Source: an uncultured Clostridiaceae bacterium
Lineage (GTDB): Bacteria > Bacillota > Clostridia > Clostridiales > Clostridiaceae
Direction of reading: 5' to 3'
Length of the DNA: 64,000 nt
Assembly: GCA_946405135.1 (NCBI GenBank)
Contig: CAMJGD010000005.1
Coordinates: 99,726-163,725 of the forward strand
Translations under genes and position numbers: made by a program
Notes under the pieces: generated by a model
Databases searched by the model: none
Seen by the model: only the letters and a program-made list of their open reading frames with translations
Told to the model about the DNA's origin: nothing
Shown here: one piece after another, positions 38,336 through 48,084 of the stretch
Layout: each line of letters starts with the position of its first letter
Numbering within the stretch: the stretch's first letter is position 1

Positions 38336-39061
38336 ATGACTGTAGCTGCATTTTTTGATATTGATGGTACTTTATATAGAGAAGGGTTAATAGCAGAAGT
38401 TTTTAAAAAACTGGTTAAATACGAAATAATAGAGCCTGAAAAATGGTATAATGAAGTTAGACCTGAATATCAAAAGTGGGATAAGAGACAAGGAAACTAT
38501 GATAATTATCTTCTTAAGATGGCGGATATATATATAGAAGCTGTTGAAGGACTTCACAGCTCACAAATCGAATTTATAGCAAAAAAGGTTGTTAAGCAAA
38601 AAGGAGATAGGGTGTATACATTTACCAGAGATAGAATTGCATGGCATAAAAAGCAAGGACATAAAGTAATAACTATTTCAGGAAGCCCTAAAGAGTTAGT
38701 GAAAGAAATGGCTGAAAAGCACGGTTTTGATGATTATAAAGGTGCTGAATATGTAATGGATGAAAATCATATATATACGGGAGAAGTTATTCCCATGTGG
38801 AACAGCCAAAGTAAAGAAAAGGCACTTATAGAATTTAGGGATAAATATGACATAGATCTCAAATTAAGCTATGCCTATGGGGATACTGCAGGGGATTTTT
38901 CTATGTTTAAATCTGTGGGATATCCTATATGTGTAAATCCTACTAGGGAATTAGTAAAAAAGGTTATGGAGGATACAGAGATTAGTGAAAAAGTGCAAAT
39001 TATAGTGGAGAGAAAAGATGTAGTATATACTTTAGATTCTCAATGCATTCATATTATATAG
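38336..39061 (+). CDS. HAD-IB family hydrolase
   Basis: The 241-residue protein is a phosphoserine-phosphatase-like HAD hydrolase. Motif I is FFDIDGTLY at residue 7, motif II SGSPKEL near 118, motif III Lys in QSKEKAL and motif IV YGDTAGDFSMF near 182. A helical cap sits between motifs I and II, as in subfamily IB. The substrate is unknown; similar enzymes act on phosphorylated metabolites or lysophospholipid. GAGAGGAG precedes the ATG. An RNase H-like gene follows at once. Confidence 0.9.
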   Translation: MTVAAFFDIDGTLYREGLIAEVFKKLVKYEIIEPEKWYNEVRPEYQKWDKRQGNYDNYLLKMADIYIEAVEGLHSSQIEFIAKKVVKQKGDRVYTFTRDRIAWHKKQGHKVITISGSPKELVKEMAEKHGFDDYKGAEYVMDENHIYTGEVIPMWNSQSKEKALIEFRDKYDIDLKLSYAYGDTAGDFSMFKSVGYPICVNPTRELVKKVMEDTEISEKVQIIVERKDVVYTLDSQCIHII

Positions 39062-39075
39062 GAAAGAGTGGTAAA

Positions 39076-39774
39076 GTGATAGTTAGAGAAAATACTATAG
39101 ATGTAGAAGAGATAAATATAGAAAATGTTATGGATATAGATGGTAAAAAAGATAATTACAAAGAGGCAATATTTTTTGACCTTGAGCACTATGTATATAA
39201 AAAACCTATATGTATAGGGGTATTTGGAAGCTGCTATTATGATGAGGTTACTTCCACACTAAATGTAGTGCAGTATATGATAGAAAATAAAAGGGAAGCT
39301 GTAGATGTACTTTATATGGCAAAAGAGTATTTTAATGAAATGTATCAAAATAAAAAGAAAAGATATATAGTTACATTCTCTGGCAATAATGATTTTTCTG
39401 TTATTAATTATCTTTTTAATAAGTATAATATAGATTTTGATTTTAAAGACTATTTTATAAATATAGACATTCAAAAGGAATATGAAAAAAGATTAAAGGA
39501 AAGTATAGGTCTTAAAAATTTAGAAAAAAGGATAGGTATAGAAAGAGAAGGAGAAGTTATAAGCGGGGCAAACTTAGCTAAAACCTTCGGCAAGGTTATA
39601 AAAGACAGTAATTACATCAAGAGAATGCCAGAAGAAAAGATTGAAAAGATTCTCCTATATAATGAGCAGGATGTGGTAAATTTATTTCATATATATGTGA
39701 ATTGGCTTACTTTAGAAAATAAAAAAGAAGAGGATTCTAGTATATCAGAGAATATAGAAGCGAACCCTGAATAA
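39076..39774 (+). CDS. RNase H-like exonuclease domain protein (YprB type)
   Basis: The protein matches the YprB ribonuclease H-like domain. The catalytic acids appear as FFDLEHYVY near residue 35, FSGNNDFSVI near 100 and YNEQDVVNL near 203. I favour GTG 39076, which follows GGAAAGAG by about 9 bases, giving 232 residues. ATG 39043 is an alternative that would overlap the HAD gene by 19 bases without a ribosome site. It is likely co-transcribed with the HAD gene. DNA or RNA substrate is unknown. Confidence 0.82.
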   Translation: MIVRENTIDVEEINIENVMDIDGKKDNYKEAIFFDLEHYVYKKPICIGVFGSCYYDEVTSTLNVVQYMIENKREAVDVLYMAKEYFNEMYQNKKKRYIVTFSGNNDFSVINYLFNKYNIDFDFKDYFINIDIQKEYEKRLKESIGLKNLEKRIGIEREGEVISGANLAKTFGKVIKDSNYIKRMPEEKIEKILLYNEQDVVNLFHIYVNWLTLENKKEEDSSISENIEANPE

Positions 39775-39784
39775 GGATTCGCTT
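39758..39784 (+). terminator. Hairpin at the end of the RNase H-like gene
   Basis: AAGCGAA / TTCGCTT overlaps the stop codon, with ATTAATAT after it. A weak terminator between convergent genes. Confidence 0.4.
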
Positions 39785-39799
39785 ATTAATATGGATATT

Positions 39800-41260
39800 T
39801 TATGCTCTAGATAACTTATCAATACCTATTTTGATTCTCTTTATTGATTCCTCTTTACCAATGATTTCAGCTATCTCAAAAGCTCCGCCTGGAGTGGACT
39901 GCATTCCGGAAAGGGCTGTTCTTAAAGGCCACAATAACTGACCATTTTTTATTCCTAGTTCGGTTACTAGATTCATCATAGTTTCAGATACATTATCAAA
40001 GGTCCAAGGTTCAAGAGATTCTAAAATTGGAAGAGCCTTTTCTAAGTTCTCTAATGAGTTTTCTAAAGTTGTTTTCATTTTCTTATGAACGTACATATCA
40101 ATGGAGTAGTCTGGAAGTTCTTCGAAAAATCCTATTTTTTCAGGAATTTCAGTGAATATTTCTACTCTAGTCTGTAAAAGCTCTGATATCTTTAATAAAT
40201 TTACATTATCTTTATGAATTACTTCTTTATAATAAGGTAAAGCTTTTTTATGGAACTCTTCAAGAGATAATTTTTTTATATATTCTCCATTCATCCATTT
40301 CAATTTTACTGTGTCAAATATAGCTGGAGCTTTGTTTATATTCTTGTAATCAAATGCTTCTACCAGCTCTTCTAAAGAAAATATCTCTTGATTTGTACCA
40401 GGATTCCATCCTAATAGTGCTATATAATTCAAAACTGAATCTTTTAAATAACCTTTATTTAAAAGATCTTCAAAGGAAGCATCTCCATTTCTTTTACTTA
40501 ATTTATTGTGAGCATCCTTCATTATTGGAGGACAGTGCACGTAAATAGGTATTTCCCATCCAAAGGCTTCATATAATCTATTATATTTTGGGGAGGAGGA
40601 TAGATACTCACTTCCTCTTACTACATGAGTTATACCCATTAGATGATCATCCACTACATTAGCAAAGTTGTAAGTAGGTAAACCATCTGATTTTATAAGA
40701 ATCATGTCTTCTAACTCTGAATTATCTACAGAGATTGCTCCATATATTACATCATCAAAAGTAGTGCTGCCAGATGTTGGGTTATTTTGCCTTATTACAT
40801 AAGGTACACCTTTAGCCAAGTTTTCTTCTATTTCTTCTTTTGATAGATGTAAGCAATGCTTATCATATTTAAAAGTTTCTTTTTTAGCTTCACATGCTTC
40901 TCTTAAGTTTTCTAACCTTTCTTTAGAACAAAAACAGTAGTAAGCTTCACCTTTTTCTACTAATTTTTCTGCGTATTCAATATATATATTCCTTCTATCA
41001 CTTTGAACATAAGGTCCAAACTTACCACCTACATCAGGGCCTTCATCATGTTCAAGACCGGTCAATTTTAAAGTGTTATAAATAACATCTACAGCTCCTT
41101 CTACATATCTTTCTTGATCTGTATCTTCAATTCTTAAAATAAAGTCTCCATCTTCATGTTTAGCTATTAAATAAGCATAAAGAGCAGTTCTTAAATTTCC
41201 TACATGCATATAACCTGTAGGGCTGGGTGCGAATCTGGTTCTAATTCTAGTTGGTGCCAT
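39800..41260 (-). CDS. gltX: Glutamyl-tRNA synthetase
   Basis: GltX charges tRNA-Glu. With ATG 41260 (AGGAGTG upstream) it has 486 residues, the usual length. The class I motifs are [13 protein letters not shown] near residue 9 and [11 protein letters not shown] near 245. A frame extension upstream to 41314 lies across a leader hairpin and is rejected. The CX1CX20C zinc-like residues (YCFCSKE near 115 with H/C downstream) are of the non-discriminating type often seen in clostridia. No T-box was found in its leader, unlike asnA and argS. Confidence 0.95.
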   Translation of the reverse strand: MAPTRIRTRFAPSPTGYMHVGNLRTALYAYLIAKHEDGDFILRIEDTDQERYVEGAVDVIYNTLKLTGLEHDEGPDVGGKFGPYVQSDRRNIYIEYAEKLVEKGEAYYCFCSKERLENLREACEAKKETFKYDKHCLHLSKEEIEENLAKGVPYVIRQNNPTSGSTTFDDVIYGAISVDNSELEDMILIKSDGLPTYNFANVVDDHLMGITHVVRGSEYLSSSPKYNRLYEAFGWEIPIYVHCPPIMKDAHNKLSKRNGDASFEDLLNKGYLKDSVLNYIALLGWNPGTNQEIFSLEELVEAFDYKNINKAPAIFDTVKLKWMNGEYIKKLSLEEFHKKALPYYKEVIHKDNVNLLKISELLQTRVEIFTEIPEKIGFFEELPDYSIDMYVHKKMKTTLENSLENLEKALPILESLEPWTFDNVSETMMNLVTELGIKNGQLLWPLRTALSGMQSTPGGAFEIAEIIGKEESIKRIKIGIDKLSRA

Positions 41261-41294
41261 GTTTTTCACTCCTATATATTTAAATTTGTATTTA

Positions 41295-41330
41295 TTAAAA
41301 TAAAAGCCTTCCATCCTCTAGGATGAAAGG
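41295..41330 (-). terminator. Terminator-like hairpin in the gltX leader
   Basis: On the minus strand CCTTTCATCC-TAGA-GGATGGAAGG is followed by CTTTTATTTT. It may end the upstream lipoprotein transcript. A promoter-like pair (TTGATA, 18 bases, TATACT) lies before it, around 41345-41395, so it could also attenuate gltX. Confidence 0.7.
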
Positions 41331-41467
41331 AATATTTACCCTAAATAAGTGATGGAAAAGTATAATTATAATGTGATCACAGTATCAACACATTATTTAT
41401 ACAAATATTATGATATATCAAGGCTTAATTCCTGTCAATATTTCTAAAAGCTTCATTTTTGCAGAGG

Positions 41468-42331
41468 TTATGGCTGTTTAGATATGTTTTTGCCATCACT
41501 TATTAATATTATATTTCCATCTAAATCTGTTCTATAAATTTTTATATTTCTTTTCTTCATTTCTGATAAGGTTTCCTTATGAGGATGACCATAATCATTA
41601 TTTTTACCACAGCTTATTATAGCGTATTTAGGTGACACTTTTTCTAAAAATTCCTTGGAGGAAGAAGTGGAGCTGCCGTGATGTCCAAGTTTTAATACAT
41701 CTGCTTTTACATCAAAATTTTTTTGTAATATTTCTTTTTCAGAAACTTTTTCTGCATCCCCTGTAAATAGGAAAGCCGTATTATTATAAGTTAATTTTAA
41801 TACTGCAGAATAGTTATTTATATTATCATAGCTACTGCTGTTAGGAGCTATAAGCTCACAATTAATTTTATTGTCTAGATTTATCTTAACTCCAGCTTTT
41901 GCCACATTAATTTTTTTATTTTTATCCTTAAGAGCAGTTATCATATTTTCGAAGGTTTTAGTATTGGATGTTATCTTTGGAGCATAAAAGTCCCCCAAAT
42001 CAAAATTCTTTATTACGGAGGCCATAGAGCCTATATGATCTTCATGAGGATGAGTTGCAAGGATTACATCTAATTTTTTTACTCCCATAGTGTTAAGGTA
42101 TTTTAAAAGCTTGTCAGAACTGCTTCTTGGTCCCGCATCTATAAGCATGTTCTTACCATTGATTTGAATCAATATGGAATCTCCTTGACCTACATCTATA
42201 TAATGAATTTTAAGTTCATCCTTCTTATTATTTACTTTGACGCTCTGATTTACATCATTAGCGCAAGCCGTAAGCATAAGGGATAGCACTATAACAAAGA
42301 TGGTAAGTATTTTTAAATATTTGTACTTCAA
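41468..42331 (-). CDS. ComEC/Rec2-like metallo-beta-lactamase-fold lipoprotein
   Basis: The protein starts with a lipoprotein signal (membrane stretch, then SLMLTAC at about residue 20). It is followed by a metallo-beta-lactamase domain like the C-terminus of competence protein ComEC: HYIDVGQGDSILIQ, THPHEDHIG (metal ligands), FTGDAE and LGHHGSSTSSS. It would sit outside the cell membrane and may degrade DNA or another phosphodiester. No ComEC channel part is present. TTG 42331 follows AAGGAG at 8 bases; GTG 42340 overlaps that site. Confidence 0.88.
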   Translation of the reverse strand: MKYKYLKILTIFVIVLSLMLTACANDVNQSVKVNNKKDELKIHYIDVGQGDSILIQINGKNMLIDAGPRSSSDKLLKYLNTMGVKKLDVILATHPHEDHIGSMASVIKNFDLGDFYAPKITSNTKTFENMITALKDKNKKINVAKAGVKINLDNKINCELIAPNSSSYDNINNYSAVLKLTYNNTAFLFTGDAEKVSEKEILQKNFDVKADVLKLGHHGSSTSSSKEFLEKVSPKYAIISCGKNNDYGHPHKETLSEMKKRNIKIYRTDLDGNIILISDGKNISKQP

Positions 42332-42479
42332 TAAAATCACTCCTTGTATAATCTAGCAAAGAATTCTACTAAATAGTTTATCATTTTTTATTTCATAAGG
42401 AAAGAGATTTAAACTTGAATTTTATTTTTGTAGTTAGTATAATGAAGTTGCTTTATTTCTTAAGTGAGGATGTGAGAAA

Positions 42480-43184
42480 ATGCGCACTTTTTTTCTAGGT
42501 TTTTACTATGCTTTATACATGATAGGTACTGGAATAAAAGCCTTAAAGATTAAATACTTAAAAAAATTTAAGGGAGAAGAGGCTGCTGATGAGTATACAA
42601 ATAAAATTCTTGTTAAATGGGCCAATTTTACTCTGAATACCATGGGCGTTAAATTAAATGTAATAGGGAGAGAAAATTTATTAGAGGAGCCTTGCCTTTT
42701 TGTATCCAATCATCAAAGTTATTTTGATGTACCTTCTATTATTAGTGTTTTAGGTAAACCAGTAGGATTTATAGCGAAAAAAGAATTAGAAGGTATACCA
42801 GTTATAAGTTATTGGATGAAGCAGATAAAGTGTATTTTTATGGATAGAGAAAACATAAGGGAAGCTATTAAATCTATAAATGAAGGTATAGCATATTTAA
42901 ATGAAGGCTATTCTATGTCAATATTCCCAGAGGGGACAAGGGCTAAGAATGGTGTATTAGGGGAATTTAAAAAGGGCAGTCTTAAATTGGCAGTAAAGCC
43001 AGGAGTTCCTATAATACCAATAACCATAGATGGTACCTATAAAGCTTTTGAGGAAAAAGGAAAATTTAGAAAGGCTGAGGCAAATATAATTATACATAAA
43101 CCTATATATACAAAAAACCTTTCAAAAGAAGATCAAAATAATATAGCTGAAATAGTTAGGGATATAATAAAAGAATCTTTATAA
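42480..43184 (+). CDS. plsC: 1-acyl-sn-glycerol-3-phosphate acyltransferase
   Basis: PlsC makes phosphatidic acid, the second acylation of phospholipid synthesis. In 234 residues it has the catalytic NHQSYFD (HX4D) near residue 78, the FPEGTR substrate loop near 148 and VPIIPITI near 178. The N-terminus has a membrane-associated helix. It is divergent from the lipoprotein gene and has a terminator. Confidence 0.94.
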   Translation: MRTFFLGFYYALYMIGTGIKALKIKYLKKFKGEEAADEYTNKILVKWANFTLNTMGVKLNVIGRENLLEEPCLFVSNHQSYFDVPSIISVLGKPVGFIAKKELEGIPVISYWMKQIKCIFMDRENIREAIKSINEGIAYLNEGYSMSIFPEGTRAKNGVLGEFKKGSLKLAVKPGVPIIPITIDGTYKAFEEKGKFRKAEANIIIHKPIYTKNLSKEDQNNIAEIVRDIIKESL

Positions 43185-43193
43185 TTTAATTTT

Positions 43194-43238
43194 AACTCTG
43201 TTTTAAAATGGACAACCTTTTAAAACGGAGTTATTTTT
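43194..43238 (+). terminator. Terminator of plsC
   Basis: AACTCTGTTTTAAAA / TTTTAAAACGGAGTT (one G-T pair) with a 9-base loop is followed by ATTTTTAT. Confidence 0.88.
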
Positions 43239-43659
43239 ATGTAAAGAAAGAGATAAATATTTAGTATAAAAGCAAATTAGGATATGCTATTTATAAAAAA
43301 TAACAAAATAGTATAGGATAAATATTTAATAGAAAATATTTAATAGTAATTTTAAAGGAATTTATGTTTATAATTATAATAAATCATCAAAAATCCTCAA
43401 ATTTATAGAGAATAATTGCTTATTATTACGAAATTATTCTTTAACAAGAAAATAGAGCGTTTTAAGTATGTATTCCTATTAAATTTACAGATTATTAAGG
43501 TAAATTAAATGAAAAGAGGTATTTATATGAATATTTAATAAAAACAAAGTTTGTATATAGATAAAATTGCAAATTTTATGATATAATCAACGAGTAATAA
43601 GATTTTTTTTAAAATATATGCAAAAATAATAATCAAATGTTGCAACTGGAGGAGATGGA
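43239..43659. other. AT-rich upstream region of the PEPCK-like gene
   Basis: About 420 bases without a gene. I see TATAAT-like words near 43578 (ATGATATAATC) that could be the promoter, and the ribosome site TGGAGGAGA before the ATG. No recognised RNA element was found. Confidence 0.4.
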
Positions 43660-45408
43660 ATGAAAAAAGAATTTTCGTTAAGTAATGAAAAAGCAATGAT
43701 GAATTTTACTGCTAAATATTGCGATAATTTTGAAAACCTTTTAAGCAGCGATGGATTCAGAAGGGTATTAGATGCATATTTAAGTAAAGTGGAAAAAAGA
43801 AATTCTAATATATATAAGTATTTACAAAGTAGTATGAAGGAATTAGATAAGGAGGAAATGGTAGAGAGCTTAACAAGAGCCTTTGAACTTCTTACTATAT
43901 TGAAAAAAGATGAGGTAGTTAAACTTAGGCCATCTTACGAACCACTTATTTCAGATAAGGATAAGTTCATTGATTTTATAGAAGATTTTTATGCTTTTTG
44001 GAGAAGACTTGAAAGATATACTATAGTTCAGAATAATAGAGTTACAGAAGGATTAGCATCTGTAAGTTTTACTGATGCTAATAATAGATTTTCTAAAATG
44101 ATTTTAGAGCTTTACAGGAAGATAGAAGAAAATATATTAGGATATGCTCCAAAAGTTTATAGACAGCTTCCAGCGGGAGGAAATGCCGGGGTTATTCTTA
44201 ACAATGTATTGTGGCCTATCCCTAAAGGATATGAGATATTAGAAGATATACCTTTTATAGATACTTTATCTTTAGAAACACCATTTATTGCGTATCCTAA
44301 AAAAAATACAAGAGATGGTATGTTTAAGGAGACTTACTCAAATCCATTAAGGTATTGTTCTATAAATAAAGATCACTGGTTTTGCTATCCTGCAAAAGTG
44401 GGAGAATTGTTAGCTTACATATATTTTCATAGAGATTTTATGGCTCACGGAGTAACTTTATGCAATTTATTTGAATTAGCTAGAGAGGAAGAGTATAGAG
44501 GCAAAAAGCCAGATATGGTGTATGTATTTGGAGCTAGAGATGAAAGCGGAGAAGTAAAAACTATATTTTATGATGATGTGGAAAATGATATGATGCTTGG
44601 ATATGTAAGTTATGGAGACGCTATAGATTATTTTGGATATATGAAAAAGATGACATTAACTCTTCACAATTTGATAATGATAAAAAGAGGATATTTACCT
44701 TTGCATGGTGCCATGGTAAATATAGTTATGAAAAATGGTAAATCAGCTAATGTTGTAATAGTAGGAGACAGTGGTGCAGGAAAATCAGAAAGCCTTGAGG
44801 CATTTAGAGGATTAAGTGAAAATTATATTAGTGATATGACTATTGTTTTTGATGACATGGGAGTTTTAAAAATAAATGAACAGGATGATGTACTAGGATA
44901 TGGTACTGAAATAGGAGCCTTTGTAAGACTAGATGACTTAGATCAAGGATATGCATTTAAAGAAATAGATAGAAGTATATTTATGAATCCTGATAAAACT
45001 AATGCAAGGCTTGTTATGCCTGTATCAACTTATAAAGAGATAGTAAGAGGATATAAAGTAGATTTATTCTTATATGCTAATAATTACGAAGAGGTAAATG
45101 AAACCAATAAAGCTTTAGATTATTTTAGTTCACCAGAAGAAGCGATTAAAGTATTCAGAAATGGAGCTAGGATGGCAAAGGGAACAACTACAGAGGAAGG
45201 GCTTGTTAAGTCTTATTTTGCAAATCCTTTTGGACCTGCCCAAAAGCAAAAAGAAACTGATGTGCTTTTAGATAGATATTTTAATGAGTTATTTAAGAGA
45301 GGCGTAAAAGTTGGTGTCATAAGAACCTGCTTAGGCATACCAGGAAAAGAAAAAGATGGTCCTAAAAATGCTGCTATAGAGTTGTTTGAAGAAATTAAAA
45401 GGTTCTAG
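43660..45408 (+). CDS. PEP carboxykinase/HPr-kinase-like P-loop protein
   Basis: The 582-residue protein has an N-terminal helical region of about 150 residues, then a domain with a Walker A loop GDSGAGKSES near residue 370 and a second acidic motif FDDMG near 405. This P-loop with a Ser/Glu tail and the DD motif resemble both ATP-dependent PEP carboxykinase and HPr kinase/phosphorylase, which share a fold. The standard PEPCK kinase-1a sequence GLSGTGKTT is not kept, so carboxykinase activity is doubtful. It stands alone. Related proteins in clostridia may be labelled PEPCK; I treat the function as unknown. Confidence 0.7.
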   Translation: MKKEFSLSNEKAMMNFTAKYCDNFENLLSSDGFRRVLDAYLSKVEKRNSNIYKYLQSSMKELDKEEMVESLTRAFELLTILKKDEVVKLRPSYEPLISDKDKFIDFIEDFYAFWRRLERYTIVQNNRVTEGLASVSFTDANNRFSKMILELYRKIEENILGYAPKVYRQLPAGGNAGVILNNVLWPIPKGYEILEDIPFIDTLSLETPFIAYPKKNTRDGMFKETYSNPLRYCSINKDHWFCYPAKVGELLAYIYFHRDFMAHGVTLCNLFELAREEEYRGKKPDMVYVFGARDESGEVKTIFYDDVENDMMLGYVSYGDAIDYFGYMKKMTLTLHNLIMIKRGYLPLHGAMVNIVMKNGKSANVVIVGDSGAGKSESLEAFRGLSENYISDMTIVFDDMGVLKINEQDDVLGYGTEIGAFVRLDDLDQGYAFKEIDRSIFMNPDKTNARLVMPVSTYKEIVRGYKVDLFLYANNYEEVNETNKALDYFSSPEEAIKVFRNGARMAKGTTTEEGLVKSYFANPFGPAQKQKETDVLLDRYFNELFKRGVKVGVIRTCLGIPGKEKDGPKNAAIELFEEIKRF

Positions 45409-45443
45409 ATTTCAGCAAAGGGCTTTAATTAAAAAGTAAAAAC

Positions 45444-45488
45444 AAAGGGTTTGAAGTATGAATTTTCTATTTATGCTGCAAACCCTTT
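45444..45488. terminator. Terminator between the PEPCK-like and CmpB-like genes
   Basis: AAAGGGTTTG / CAAACCCTTT is a 10-bp stem with a 25-base loop; T-rich tails occur on both strands, so it can serve both convergent genes. Confidence 0.7.
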
Positions 45489-45506
45489 AAATTTTAAAAA
45501 AATTAT

Positions 45507-46289
45507 TTATAATCTAAATTTTATTTTATTTTGTATTTCTTTTAATATATTATCAAATTTTTTAGAACTCATATCAGGAAAGGCCTTTATTATTCTAATA
45601 TGCTCAAATTTTAAATCCTTAAATAGTTCTTCATATTTATTTTTCAGCTCTTTAATATGAATTTCTATATCTTCAGCTTTTTCACTTGCTTTATCTTTTA
45701 ATTCATCATATATAGCTTTAATTTCTTTTGATACTTCATTTAATTCTGTAATAATACTTTTTAACTGGATTAAAGAAGTTAAAGTTATTAAAAAGTCTAT
45801 AAAAAAATATATTATAAATCCGTAATATAGGTAAGGTATATAATTTAAGTTAATGGAGTCCACTAATTGTTCAATAACTGGATGAGCCATTTTAACCACT
45901 ACCATAGAGACTAGTCCCCATATTATAGAGAAGCTTAAGCATATCCTTCCTTTAATATTAAATTTATTATCACTATAATCCCACCAAGTGGTATTAAATG
46001 CTTTTTCTAACACATATCCAGTAATGTATTCTAATAATGAAGTTAGAAGGATAGAAAAAATAAATAACAAAGGCATATTATTTTTTATGGGATTGAGTAC
46101 TACTATAAGTATTAATGCACCAAAGCCATATACTGGGCAAAAAGGACCATTTAAAAAGCCTCTATTTACAAATTTACCTCTTTTAAATGCAGCATATATA
46201 ACTTCTGTACACCAACCTAAAAAAGAGTATATGATGAAATAAAAAAATAATTTATAAATTGGAAAACCAAAAAGTAAATTTAAATACAT
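45507..46289 (-). CDS. Putative ABC-transporter type IV (CmpB-like) membrane protein
   Basis: The 260-residue protein has five to six membrane helices in its first 170 residues and matches the CmpB/DUF1113 family: YSFLGWCTEVIYAA, NRGFLNGPFCPVYGFGA, and TTWWDYSD. A long coiled C-terminal tail (about residues 175-245, ELNEVSKEIKAIYDELKDKA) is an addition. The family is called an ABC permease but has no ATPase partner here, so transport is uncertain. GAGG precedes the ATG. Confidence 0.82.
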   Translation of the reverse strand: MYLNLLFGFPIYKLFFYFIIYSFLGWCTEVIYAAFKRGKFVNRGFLNGPFCPVYGFGALILIVVLNPIKNNMPLLFIFSILLTSLLEYITGYVLEKAFNTTWWDYSDNKFNIKGRICLSFSIIWGLVSMVVVKMAHPVIEQLVDSINLNYIPYLYYGFIIYFFIDFLITLTSLIQLKSIITELNEVSKEIKAIYDELKDKASEKAEDIEIHIKELKNKYEELFKDLKFEHIRIIKAFPDMSSKKFDNILKEIQNKIKFRL

Positions 46290-46385
46290 GTATTACCTCC
46301 TCAAGATATATTTTTATATTATTTTTCATATTATATCATAATTTTTTTACATTTTTATATTTTTTAATAAAATACTCTTTTTGTA

Positions 46386-46424
46386 AGAAAAAAGCTGCTG
46401 TACTAATTACTAGTGCAGCAGCTT
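46386..46424 (-). terminator. Terminator of the DUF378 gene
   Basis: On the minus strand AAGCTGCTGCACTA / TAGTACAGCAGCTT forms a 14-bp stem with one wobble, followed by TTTTTTC. Confidence 0.9.
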
Positions 46425-46438
46425 CATTTGGGTAAACA

Positions 46439-46645
46439 CTATTCTACATCGTGGTATCTCTCTTTTGAAAAGAAAGATATTGCATATAATCCGGCAATGC
46501 CAACTAAAGCATATATAACTCTTGAAAATGCAGTCATGGTTCCGAATAACGCTGCTACAAGGTCAAATTGAAAAAATCCAATTAATCCCCAGTTTACAGC
46601 ACCTATTATAACTAATAAAAGTGCAGTAATATCTAGTGCTCTCAT
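46439..46645 (-). CDS. DUF378 small membrane protein
   Basis: The 68-residue protein has two membrane helices and the DUF378 pattern LLVIIGAVNWGLIGFFQFDLV, then VIYALVGIAGLYAI. Function is unknown. A GGAG site and its own terminator show a monocistronic gene. Confidence 0.92.
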   Translation of the reverse strand: MRALDITALLLVIIGAVNWGLIGFFQFDLVAALFGTMTAFSRVIYALVGIAGLYAISFFSKERYHDVE

Positions 46646-46812
46646 TTAAACACCATCTCCTTTAAATTAACTTTACAAATCTATTATTTACAAAATTAAT
46701 AAATTTATGAGTAAATAATAAAAATTTGTGTCATAAATTTATTATTTATTATTTTATGGTAAATATAATAATAAATGATATAATTAAATAAATACTTTAA
46801 AGGAGAGATAAC

Positions 46813-47307
46813 ATGAAAAGGATATTTATTATTATAATGATTCCTTTTTTAATGGCTTCAGGATGTGCAAGCAAAAATAGTTTTAAACCTAAAAATAATG
46901 CTTTCAAACAGTGGAATAAAGAATGTGAAGCAGGAACAAAAGAAAATTTTGAAAAATTAAGCTATAATCAAATTCCTAAAAAGCTTTTAGATTCAATAAA
47001 TGTCTACAAAAAATATAGAGGGTACTTTACCATGGGCTTAGACGAATGGCAGTATATAGTAGTCTTAGCAGGAAGGAGAAATACAGGAGGTTATTCTTTA
47101 GAGTTTTTAGATGCTTATGAAAAGGATGGCAGTTCTATTATTATAGTAAAAGAGAAGACTCCTTCTCCAAAAGATATTGTTACTCAGGCTATAACTTATC
47201 CTTATCTGGTTTTAAGAACTCATAAACATTTTGAAAGTTATAAAGTAATAGATGAAAATGGTAATATTTATGATAAGGTACAAAATGTATCTGGCGAAAT
47301 AGAATAA
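46813..47307 (+). CDS. PrcB-type C-terminal domain lipoprotein
   Basis: The 164-residue protein has a lipoprotein signal with MASGC at residues 15-19. The C-terminal half matches the PrcB domain: LAGRRNTGGYSLEFLDAYEK, VKEKTPSPKDIVTQAITYPY, LVLR. In PrcAB of spirochaetes this domain binds a protease; no protease gene is next to it here. GGAGAG precedes the ATG. Confidence 0.85.
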   Translation: MKRIFIIIMIPFLMASGCASKNSFKPKNNAFKQWNKECEAGTKENFEKLSYNQIPKKLLDSINVYKKYRGYFTMGLDEWQYIVVLAGRRNTGGYSLEFLDAYEKDGSSIIIVKEKTPSPKDIVTQAITYPYLVLRTHKHFESYKVIDENGNIYDKVQNVSGEIE

Positions 47308-47325
47308 AAAAGGCAAGATAAAAAG

Positions 47326-47384
47326 GGTTGTACTAAAAACTTTGTAATACTAGTGTTAAAGTTTTTTAATACAACCTATTTTTA
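47326..47384 (+). terminator. Terminator of the PrcB-type lipoprotein gene
   Basis: GGTTGTACTAAAAACTTT pairs with AAAGTTTTTTAATACAACC (one bulge), followed by ATTTTTATT. Confidence 0.85.
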
Positions 47385-47409
47385 TTAAAGATATCCATAG
47401 ATAGTTAGA

Positions 47410-47877
47410 TTAAAGTTGAATATTTCTATCTATAGGTTGGGATAGGGATATAAAAGTATCAGTTCTTTCTATTCCATCAATGTTATTAATGCTATTCATA
47501 AGTATATCTTGAAGATGGGATATGCTCCTGCATATAACTTTAGCGAATACAGAATAAGTTCCAGTGGTGTAGTGAAGTTCAACTACTTCTTTAATGTTAG
47601 ACATTTCTTCTACTACATTGTTAAAAGAAGAAGATTTATCTACGTATATACCAACAAAACAGCAGACATCATAACCAAGCTTAGGCATATCCAATATTAT
47701 TTTGGTACCTTTTATTATACCTAGGTCCTCCATTTTTTTCATTCTAACATGAATGGTACCTCCGCTTACATGACAAATTCTAGCTATCTCTAAGTAAGGA
47801 GTTCTTGAATCTTTTATTAAAATATCTAGTATTTGTAAATCTAACTCATCTAGTTGGGAATTAATTATTAGAGACAC
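47410..47877 (-). CDS. Lrp/AsnC family transcriptional regulator
   Basis: The 155-residue regulator has an N-terminal helix-turn-helix (LDLQILDILIKDSRTPYLEI, ICHVSGGTIHVRMKKMEDLG) and a C-terminal RAM ligand domain (VCCFVGIYVD, ELHYTTGTYSVFAKV). It is likely to respond to an amino acid. The divergent region to 48284 contains its promoter, and it may control itself or the sRNA/membrane-protein unit beyond. Confidence 0.93.
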   Translation of the reverse strand: MSLIINSQLDELDLQILDILIKDSRTPYLEIARICHVSGGTIHVRMKKMEDLGIIKGTKIILDMPKLGYDVCCFVGIYVDKSSSFNNVVEEMSNIKEVVELHYTTGTYSVFAKVICRSISHLQDILMNSINNIDGIERTDTFISLSQPIDRNIQL

Positions 47878-48084
47878 AAAATCACCCCATATATCTATAT
47901 ATTATGAATGGATAATAATATTATATCAGAATTATATAATAATTTATCAAAAAAGATATACTTTTTTTATTGGAAAAGATATATTTTTTCAAAAATCTGC
48001 AGAAAATTATTAATATAATAAAAATTAAATATTTTTATTAAATATATTGTATTTTTTGATTTAAAGTAATATTATATTATTAAG

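Noticed and set aside
39043..39075. Upstream ATG start of the RNase H-like gene overlapping the HAD gene
   Set aside because: No ribosome site at a fitting distance; GTG 39076 has one. Kept only as an alternative.
41261..41467. T-box before gltX
   Set aside because: The GGTGGTACCGCG core is absent on either strand.
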